Positions 26,653 to 33,564 of a stretch of 64,000 nucleotides of DNA are shown piece after piece. The translations under genes were made by a program, and so were the position numbers. Position 1 is the first letter of the stretch; the number at the start of each line of letters is the position of its first letter. The stretch lies in NCBI GenBank assembly GCA_944327245.1, contig CALVHD010000002.1:1-64000 (forward strand). The letters are read 5' to 3'. Source of the stretch: Candidatus Gastranaerophilales bacterium. GTDB lineage: Bacteria > Cyanobacteriota > Vampirovibrionia > Gastranaerophilales > Gastranaerophilaceae. The notes beneath the pieces were generated by a model. That model did no database searches and was not told the DNA's origin. It was given only the letters and a program-made list of their open reading frames with translations.

Positions 26653-27825
26653 ATGTCAAATGAAATAACAACACAAAATAAAAACAGTATTGGCTCGAAA
26701 ATGATTGGTTTCATGGCATTTCCCATGATAACAACAGGTGTGGGTGCAATAAATTCAATAAGAAGAAATGGCGGAATTAAAAACGCTCTAAGTGCTTGCG
26801 AAGTTGAAAACTTTAAAAAACTGGGTCAATCACTTGAGCCAATACATAAAGATATTTTTTCAAGAAGCATAGCTCTATCGCAAAATTATGAAGAATACAA
26901 AGGTATTTCAAAAAAAGCAGCTAAATATGCAAAAAAAGCTCTAAAAGCCAAACAAGGAAAAATTTCTTTATTGGATAATTTTTTAAATTTATTCAGAAAG
27001 AATAAAGTAACTCCGGAAAATATACTTAGCTCTCAAGCAACAGCAAAAAATAAACTCAATGATTCATTAAATTTAATTAAAAGCGGAAAAGAAATAGTTG
27101 AAACTTCAACCAAAACAGGCTTTAAAAATACTGCTAAAAATTTATTTAAAAATGAAATAAAAAACCCTATTGTTATTGCCATGACAGCATTAGAATTAGC
27201 ACCTGAAATAACAGGCAAAGTCATTCCTGCATTTAAAAACGAAGGCTTTATTGCAGGACTAAAACAAACGGGTAAGTCAATATTAAAAGTTGGAAGCAAT
27301 TTTGTTTCATATGCTGCAGGCGGCGCAATAGGCAGAGTTTTAGGCGCAACAATAGGTACAATAATCTGCCCTGGAGCAGGAAGTGCAATAGGCGCCAGTG
27401 TTGGCGATATGCTGGGTTCAGCAATTATTGGTTCAACCGCTACAGATGCTGTTAATAAAATAATCGGTGAAGATGAAATTATAAAAGAAAACAAAGAAGT
27501 TGAAAATACAAAAGAAGTAAGTCAAAATGCTTCCAGCGAAATAAATACAATCAATAATCAAACAGAAAATAAACCAATTTCAAACCAAGAAGTTACAAAA
27601 TCTCAACAAACAAATAATCAAGCGTTAACTCAAGCTGAAATCGCCAACATACCAAGCTTTAAAGAAGCAAGAGCAAAATATGCAACTACTTCAAATACAC
27701 CTTCTTTTAAGGGAGGCTCAATTAAAAAAGGTTACCAAAAACCTCAAAACGGCATATACGCTACTCAATGGGTGAACGAAATGGCGCAAGCAAAACGCCA
27801 AAAACAACTGGACACCCTTAGTTAA
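26653..27825 (+). CDS. Unknown protein with glycine-zipper region and C-terminal SFKGG motif
   Basis: A 390-residue protein without a recognised domain. Residues ~215-265 are a Gly/Ala-rich zipper (GGAIGRVLGATIGTI, then GSAIGASVGDMLG), the kind of sequence that inserts in or stacks against membranes. A polar Asn/Gln-rich region (~275-330) follows. The end carries PSFKEARAKYA and TPSFKGGSIKKG, related to the SFKSN/FTGN motifs in three other proteins here. SD-like GGAG lies before the start. Convergent 8-base overlap with the next gene. Confidence 0.65.
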   Translation: MSNEITTQNKNSIGSKMIGFMAFPMITTGVGAINSIRRNGGIKNALSACEVENFKKLGQSLEPIHKDIFSRSIALSQNYEEYKGISKKAAKYAKKALKAKQGKISLLDNFLNLFRKNKVTPENILSSQATAKNKLNDSLNLIKSGKEIVETSTKTGFKNTAKNLFKNEIKNPIVIAMTALELAPEITGKVIPAFKNEGFIAGLKQTGKSILKVGSNFVSYAAGGAIGRVLGATIGTIICPGAGSAIGASVGDMLGSAIIGSTATDAVNKIIGEDEIIKENKEVENTKEVSQNASSEINTINNQTENKPISNQEVTKSQQTNNQALTQAEIANIPSFKEARAKYATTSNTPSFKGGSIKKGYQKPQNGIYATQWVNEMAQAKRQKQLDTLS

Positions 27826-28048
27826 TAGCGCTTCCTAAAGCTTTAAGGTTTTCATACGGAACGCCCGCTTCAGACAACTCTTCAGCCGAAATTCCAAAAA
27901 GACTGATTGTATTTAATACATTCTTTTTATCGTATCGTTTTTTTGATTTTTCCGTAATCATTTTAAATATGTTGTTAACAGCCGTTTCCCTAGTCATAAA
28001 ATACGATGTATTTGACTTGTAGAGAGTTCTTCTTTTACATTTTCCCAT
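27818..28048 (-). CDS. Small basic protein, unknown
   Basis: A 76-residue protein with a basic N-terminus (MGKCKRRTLYK) and two to three helices; the C-terminal part (LFGISAEELSEAGVPYENLKALG) could form a helix-turn-helix-like pair. AAAGG lies before the ATG. No family recognised. It is convergent with the glycine-zipper gene and divergent from the RelA/SpoT-like gene. Confidence 0.55.
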   Translation of the reverse strand: MGKCKRRTLYKSNTSYFMTRETAVNNIFKMITEKSKKRYDKKNVLNTISLFGISAEELSEAGVPYENLKALGSAIN

Positions 28049-28167
28049 AGCCTTTATTTTCTAATATTTTTTATTTATTGTAAAGTTTATGTATCGTTAT
28101 GTAAATTTTATTTTTAAATAGCAATTATTTTTCTTTTTATGCTTTATAAATTAGTCTGGAGGATAAA

Positions 28168-29328
28168 GTGCTTAACAATATATCATTCATTACTTTCAAA
28201 AATAAAATAAACAAAAACAACAAAGTTCAATATAAAAACTCAAGGCCGATTTATTTTACACCAAAAAGAAATAATCTTGCACCCTTAAGCCAAGATACAA
28301 TCAGCTTTACAGGAAATCATGGCAAATTAAATCACTCTTTATTTGAAGCATTCGACAATATTGGAGCATGTACTCAAGTAAGAGATGATTCAAAGCCTGC
28401 TATGACAGACTTAAAAAACACTCTTGAAACAGCCCTAAATTGCTTTATTGCAACAAAAAGCAATCCCTATGGACCTATTGATTCTATTCACACAAGAGTT
28501 AAGACTCCTGACAGCATTAAAGAAAAAACCATAGATAAATTAAATGCTGCAATCACATCTGCTGAACCTTGGGCATTTAATCCAAACAGCATCGAAGATA
28601 TAAAAAATGTTGTGGGTGATGTTATAGGTGCTCGTATCATTTTAAGAAAATCAGATGCAAAACAAACATCACAAATTATAAAAGTTTTAGCTGACTTAGC
28701 TAAACAAGGAAAACTTAAAATAACAAAAATTGAAAACTTTATTCCTAAAGACATGCAAGGAGATTTGAGATATTTTACAGATTCTGATTTAAACGAACTG
28801 AAAAATTCGGCAAATGCAAACAGAAGCAAAAACCAAAGTCCCATAGAAATAAAAAACAATACAAAAAGCACGGGATACATGGCACTGCATATTGATGTTG
28901 ATTTATCTAACCCTGATTATAAAGTAAGAAATAACGGATACAAAGGCGAAATCCAAATAGTAGGATATGACGTTGCAAAACTAAAAGACGTTGAAGATTT
29001 TTGCTACAAAATGAAATCAGACAAAGATATTAAAAGCGGACATTTTGCCTACAAACCCCTTTCTGACTATTTTAAAAGCTTATATCAAGACAATGAGGAC
29101 TATCCTGATTTAGAAAAAGATTATGAGTCATATACCGCAAGAGCATATTTACTTCAAAGGGCAAAGGAACCTTTAAATCCTGACAACAAAAAAAGGAAAA
29201 ATACACTTCCTACAATTGAAGAATGCGGTCTGGAAGGAAAAATTCCAAAAGGACTTGATTTTAATATTTTAAACAGCATAAGATTATACTGTGACAAAAT
29301 TTACGAAATTGCAACTTCAAACACATAA
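28168..29328 (+). CDS. RelA/SpoT-like nucleotidyltransferase-domain protein with FTGN motif
   Basis: A 386-residue protein. The N-terminal ~50 residues are basic and Asn-rich and end in DTISFTGN (43-50). Residues ~105-300 resemble the RelA/SpoT synthetase fold: HTRVKTPDSIKEK (108-120), GDVIGARIIL (150-159), TKSTGYMALH (232-241) and GEIQIVG (260-266). No hydrolase (HD) or TGS/ACT regulatory domain is present. It may be a small alarmone synthetase, or a toxin of that fold. The start is GTG with GGAGG in front. Confidence 0.65.
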   Translation: MLNNISFITFKNKINKNNKVQYKNSRPIYFTPKRNNLAPLSQDTISFTGNHGKLNHSLFEAFDNIGACTQVRDDSKPAMTDLKNTLETALNCFIATKSNPYGPIDSIHTRVKTPDSIKEKTIDKLNAAITSAEPWAFNPNSIEDIKNVVGDVIGARIILRKSDAKQTSQIIKVLADLAKQGKLKITKIENFIPKDMQGDLRYFTDSDLNELKNSANANRSKNQSPIEIKNNTKSTGYMALHIDVDLSNPDYKVRNNGYKGEIQIVGYDVAKLKDVEDFCYKMKSDKDIKSGHFAYKPLSDYFKSLYQDNEDYPDLEKDYESYTARAYLLQRAKEPLNPDNKKRKNTLPTIEECGLEGKIPKGLDFNILNSIRLYCDKIYEIATSNT

Positions 29329-29374
29329 AAAATAAATAAAGATTTTATATCTGTGCTTGTAATTATGCTATATT

Positions 29375-29398
29375 TATCACATTATAATTAATGTGATA
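29375..29398. promoter_or_regulatory. 24-bp palindrome over the pgi -10 box
   Basis: TATCACATTA (29375-29384) and TAATGTGATA (29389-29398) are perfect inverted arms around TAAT. A TATAAT -10 candidate (29383-29388) lies inside, 33 bases before the pgi ATG. A regulator bound here would block transcription. No clear -35 box at normal spacing is visible. Confidence 0.55.
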
Positions 29399-29420
29399 TT
29401 ACATTAACAGGAGGAATATT

Positions 29421-30644
29421 ATGACAAATGCAACAGTTGAAGTTGTAAAAAAATGCTGCTGTTCACAATTCCAAGAATTGGCTAAAAAAGCAGTTGAAGA
29501 TATTAAAAACAGAAAAGGCAAAGTCGGTCAATTTTTAAACTGGATTGAAGTTCTTCCTAATATTGAACTTGAAAATTTAGACAAAATGGAAGAAATGGTT
29601 AAAATCGCAAAAGGTGACAAATACACCGATTTAGCAATTTTAGGCATTGGCGGCTCTCGTCATACAACTGAAAACATCACAAAATTATTAGGCATAGATG
29701 AACACGTTCATTTCTTTTCATCAGTTGAGCCTTTGAGTTTTGATCGCTGGATTTCAAGATTAGATTTAGACAAAACTTTATTTTTGGTTGTATCAAAATC
29801 AGGCGGTACTCTTGAAACTACTGTCGGATATGAAAAAGCTAAAGAAGCAGTTATTAATCACACTAAAAACAATGATATTTCAGGCCAATTTGTTGCAATG
29901 ACAGACAAAAATTCAGAAAAATCCGCCCTAAGAAGAATAGTAGATAGCGGAGTTATTAAATTATCCGGCTATGTTCATGACGATGTTGGCGGAAGATTTT
30001 CAATTTTAGATGATGCTACAATATTTACTTTATTATTCTTAGGAATTAAAAAAGAAGATGTTAAAGAATTATTACAAGCATCCTTAGAAGCTCAAAAAGA
30101 ATTTTTAAATCCTGATATAGAACAAAATGAAGCTTTACAACTTGCAAAATTCAACGTAAAAGCTAAAAATATGGGCAAAAATAAACATTTTGTTGAATAT
30201 TTTGGTGATGAATTCTTTGGAACAACCCTATGGGAAAAACAATTGAAAAATGAATCACTAAAAGCAAGAATTTCAACCGATACTAATGTAGGCCCCGGAT
30301 ATTTACACTATAATGCTGAGGCAGATTTAGACGTCAACAATACGGATTCATTCTTTACTTTTGTCTATGTTGAAACATCAGACAAAGTTATGAATGCGGT
30401 AATGGAAGGTGTTATTAGTGCATACAGCGCTCAACACCCTGTTTCAAAAATCGTTTTAAAAGATTTATCAATGAAATCCGTTGCAAGATTTTTTGAATTA
30501 AAACACTTTGAAACGCTATACACAGGCTGGATTTTAAGAGCACTAAAAGGCGACTTTACACCAATGGAAAAAGCTTTAGATGAAGTTCTTCAACCAAATG
30601 TAGAAAAATACAAAAAAGAAGTTAAAAAAGCATTGGCAAAATAA
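29421..30644 (+). CDS. pgi: Glucose-6-phosphate isomerase
   Basis: A 407-residue SIS-fold enzyme that interconverts glucose-6-P and fructose-6-P. Motifs: LAILGIGGSRHTTEN, VVSKSGGTLETTVGYE and VGGRFSILDDATIF. It is shorter than the ~550-residue E. coli form but close to Gram-positive and archaeal-type lengths. Strong SD AGGAGG. A palindrome lies in its promoter and a long hairpin after its stop. The decarboxylase gene follows on the same strand. Confidence 0.93.
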   Translation: MTNATVEVVKKCCCSQFQELAKKAVEDIKNRKGKVGQFLNWIEVLPNIELENLDKMEEMVKIAKGDKYTDLAILGIGGSRHTTENITKLLGIDEHVHFFSSVEPLSFDRWISRLDLDKTLFLVVSKSGGTLETTVGYEKAKEAVINHTKNNDISGQFVAMTDKNSEKSALRRIVDSGVIKLSGYVHDDVGGRFSILDDATIFTLLFLGIKKEDVKELLQASLEAQKEFLNPDIEQNEALQLAKFNVKAKNMGKNKHFVEYFGDEFFGTTLWEKQLKNESLKARISTDTNVGPGYLHYNAEADLDVNNTDSFFTFVYVETSDKVMNAVMEGVISAYSAQHPVSKIVLKDLSMKSVARFFELKHFETLYTGWILRALKGDFTPMEKALDEVLQPNVEKYKKEVKKALAK

Positions 30645-30649
30645 AAACA

Positions 30650-30683
30650 TATTGAAGGCGATATTTAAATATCGCCTTCAATA
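30650..30683 (+). terminator. Perfect 34-bp palindrome between pgi and the decarboxylase gene
   Basis: TATTGAAGGCGATATTT and its exact complement AAATATCGCCTTCAATA abut with no spacer. As RNA it would form a 14-15 bp stem with a tiny loop. No T-run follows on the plus strand, so it may act as a partial terminator or protect the pgi mRNA end. Confidence 0.6.
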
Positions 30684-30710
30684 ATAAACACAAAAGAGGT
30701 ATTGACAACA

Positions 30711-32360
30711 ATGGCAAAAATTAAATTAATAGACTACCTGATAAAAGAACTAAACAACCTTGGAATAGAAGATATCTTCGGACTTCCGGGTGATTTCAAT
30801 TTTGATATTGTCGAAGCAATTGAAAAAAATAAAAACGTAAACTGGATAGGCTCAACTAACGAATTAAATGCCGGTTATGCCGCTGACGGTTACGCCAGAA
30901 TTAGAGGATACGGCGCAATGGTAAGCACATACGGCGTAGGCGAACTATCAGCAATAAATGCCATATCTGGAGCTATGGCAGAAAACGTTCCCGTAATGAA
31001 AATTGTTGGCGTACCTTCAACAAAACATATAGAAAAGAAAACTTTATTGCATCACAACCTTGCTGATGTTAATTATCGAGCATTTGAAAAAGCATATTCA
31101 AATGTCGTTGAAGCAACTGCTTTTTTAAATAAAGAAAATGCCAAACATGAAATTGACAGGTTAATAAACATAATGATTAAAACAAAAAAACCTGTTTATG
31201 TGGCAATTCCTATGGATATTTGTTCAATAGAAGTTGAAGACAATTTTAAAAAAGATGAAATTATTTCCGATAAAGATAATTTAAAAACCGTTGTTAATTT
31301 AATTATTAAAGAAATAGAACAATCTTCTTCACCTGTTATTATCGCAGATATTCTAACAAGAAGATTTAACGCGGTCAAAGAAATAAATGATTTCATCAAA
31401 AAAACAAACATTCCAAGTTGTTCTTTTTTAAGAGGTATGGACATTATTAACAATGATAATAAAAATTATCTTGGTGTATATGTTGGCAAATTAGATAATA
31501 AAATTTGCTATGAATACACCGGCTCTTCAGACTGTATACTGGCTTTGGGAACAGTTATTTCAGACTTAAACACAATGGGCTTTGATATTAATTTTAATCT
31601 TAAAGATTGCATAAATATTCAGCCTTTTTATACTGAAATTAAAGGTAAAAGATTTGAAAATGTATTAATTAAAGATGTAATTGAGGAATTGACAAAACAA
31701 ACAAATTACAAATCAAATATCGAATTAAAAAGAACTCTTAAATACAATCCTTCTGAACTAACAGAAGAAAAAACACTAAAATGTGATTATATCTATCCAA
31801 GATTAAACGAATTTTTAAAAGAAGACGATATATTTATAACAGAAGTGGGACTTGTTCCTTTTGGTGCAATTCCAATGAATTTGCCTAAAAATATCTCTAT
31901 TCAAAATCAAATTTTATGGGGATCAATAGGCTGGGCAACACCATGCACCGAAGGATGTGCTATGGCAGACAAAAACAGAAGAACAATACTAGTGACAGGC
32001 GATGGCGCACATCAACTAACTTTCCAAGAAATTTCAACGATGATGAGATACAATATAAAACCGATTATATTTGTAATCAACAATTCAGGTTATACGGTTG
32101 AGAGAATTCTTTGCGATGATGTTAATTATAAATACAACGACATTGCTTGCTGGGATTATCAAGAACTTCCAAAAGCATTTAAGGGAAATTGTTTTACTGC
32201 TTGCGCAAAAACCAATAAAGAATTTGATGAAATACTTAAAATAGTTGAAAAAGAACAAAAAGAAAGAATGTGCTATATTGAATTAAAAACAGATTATTTA
32301 GACATTCCTTATTTATCTTTGGGAATTGCAAAATATCCTGAAAAATTCAAAAATAACTAG
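30711..32360 (+). CDS. ThDP-dependent 2-oxo acid decarboxylase (indolepyruvate/pyruvate decarboxylase-like)
   Basis: A 549-residue enzyme. It has the N-terminal FGLPGDFN and NELNAGYAADGYAR (catalytic Glu), a His-His pair (LLHHNLAD) as in decarboxylases, and the ThDP-binding GDGAHQLTFQE...NNSGYTVE. The family converts pyruvate or aromatic 2-oxo acids to aldehydes; which one is unclear. ATG 30711 is chosen over a TTG at 30702. Together with the alcohol dehydrogenases it could make alcohols in fermentation. It abuts the convergent flhB stop with no gap. Confidence 0.88.
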   Translation: MAKIKLIDYLIKELNNLGIEDIFGLPGDFNFDIVEAIEKNKNVNWIGSTNELNAGYAADGYARIRGYGAMVSTYGVGELSAINAISGAMAENVPVMKIVGVPSTKHIEKKTLLHHNLADVNYRAFEKAYSNVVEATAFLNKENAKHEIDRLINIMIKTKKPVYVAIPMDICSIEVEDNFKKDEIISDKDNLKTVVNLIIKEIEQSSSPVIIADILTRRFNAVKEINDFIKKTNIPSCSFLRGMDIINNDNKNYLGVYVGKLDNKICYEYTGSSDCILALGTVISDLNTMGFDINFNLKDCINIQPFYTEIKGKRFENVLIKDVIEELTKQTNYKSNIELKRTLKYNPSELTEEKTLKCDYIYPRLNEFLKEDDIFITEVGLVPFGAIPMNLPKNISIQNQILWGSIGWATPCTEGCAMADKNRRTILVTGDGAHQLTFQEISTMMRYNIKPIIFVINNSGYTVERILCDDVNYKYNDIACWDYQELPKAFKGNCFTACAKTNKEFDEILKIVEKEQKERMCYIELKTDYLDIPYLSLGIAKYPEKFKNN

Positions 32361-33560
32361 CTAATCATTATTGGAATTTTCGCTGTCTTTTTCCATGGAT
32401 TTAAATTTTTCAAGAGATTGATTTCTTTTTCTTTGCAATTCTTGCTGTGCTTGAATATCGCCTTTTTCAAGAGCTGTTTTTCTAATTCTTTCTTGTTCTT
32501 TTGCTGTTGTTTTCTTAAGTTTGTAAACAAAGATTAGAATTTCAGCAATTGCTTTATACAAATCAGGCGGAATTTGCCTGTTAACCTCAACCAACCTAAA
32601 CAATGCACGAGCAACGGGAGGGTTTTCAATAACGGGGATATTGTGTTCTTTTGCAATCTGCTTAATTTTTTGAGCAAATAATTCAGTCCCTTTCGCAACA
32701 AGAGTGGGAGATTCCATTGTGGCTGCATCATACTTAATAGCACATGCCACATGGGTCGGATTTGTAACCACAAAATCACAAGTTGTAACCGCATCCATCA
32801 TTTTTTGCTGCAAAAGCTGCTGTCTTCTTTGTCTAAGTGCAGCTTTAACATTAGGATCACCTTCAGAATTTTTATATTCATCTTTTACTTCTTTGAAAGA
32901 CATTTTTTGATCTTGAAGAAACTTCCACTTTGTAACCCCATAATCAGCAGCAGCGATAACCAAAAAAGCAATACCCGCTTTTATAACGAAATCAAGAATT
33001 AATGCCCCAAATTGAATTAAAATCGCAAAATGATTATCCACAGCAGCAAGCATAAGTATATCTTCAAAATGATCAGAATAAACCATATATCCGACAATAC
33101 CAAGCACAATAACTTTTGCAATATTTTTAAATAAGTCAAACAAAGTCTTTGGACTCATTAAATTTTTAAAATATTTTGTAGGATTAAATTTTTCAGCATT
33201 AAACTCCATGGGTTTTGTAGTAAACAAAGGCCCAATTTGTATCATATCACCCAATATTCCGACAAAAGAAGCTAAAACCAAAATCGGAAGCAGAATTAAT
33301 GCCGCAGGTATAACCGTTTTGGTAAACAAATAAGCATATCCTATTTCATTCAAATGTTTATTTGGAATTTGTTCATAAATAACGGTAAACAATGCACTCA
33401 ATTGTCCCCATATTAAAGGCGAAATCAGGTAAATAAAAGAAAACATAACAATTATTGCAATAGCTACAGATAAATCTTTTGATTTAACCACTTGCCCTTG
33501 TTCTCTGGCTTTTCTTAGTTTTTGCTGACTTGCCTCAAACTGTTTATTTTCGTCGCCCAT
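32361..33560 (-). CDS. flhB: FlhB-family export-gate switch protein
   Basis: A 399-residue protein with N-terminal cytoplasmic stretch, four transmembrane helices (~30-205) and a cytoplasmic C-domain with the NPTH self-cleavage site (267-270) and PVARALF. FlhB/SctU proteins sit in flagellar and injectisome export gates and set substrate order. No other flagellar or type III gene is in the window. The C-terminus is long and charged (KDSENSNND). It is 4 bases after the 841-residue gene, in the same operon. Confidence 0.93.
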   Translation of the reverse strand: MGDENKQFEASQQKLRKAREQGQVVKSKDLSVAIAIIVMFSFIYLISPLIWGQLSALFTVIYEQIPNKHLNEIGYAYLFTKTVIPAALILLPILVLASFVGILGDMIQIGPLFTTKPMEFNAEKFNPTKYFKNLMSPKTLFDLFKNIAKVIVLGIVGYMVYSDHFEDILMLAAVDNHFAILIQFGALILDFVIKAGIAFLVIAAADYGVTKWKFLQDQKMSFKEVKDEYKNSEGDPNVKAALRQRRQQLLQQKMMDAVTTCDFVVTNPTHVACAIKYDAATMESPTLVAKGTELFAQKIKQIAKEHNIPVIENPPVARALFRLVEVNRQIPPDLYKAIAEILIFVYKLKKTTAKEQERIRKTALEKGDIQAQQELQRKRNQSLEKFKSMEKDSENSNND

Positions 33561-33564
33561 TGTA

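Noticed and set aside
27033-27494. 153-residue minus-strand ORF
   Set aside because: It is antisense to the glycine-zipper gene; its Ala/Pro/Ile-rich translation is the complement of the Gly/Ala repeat.
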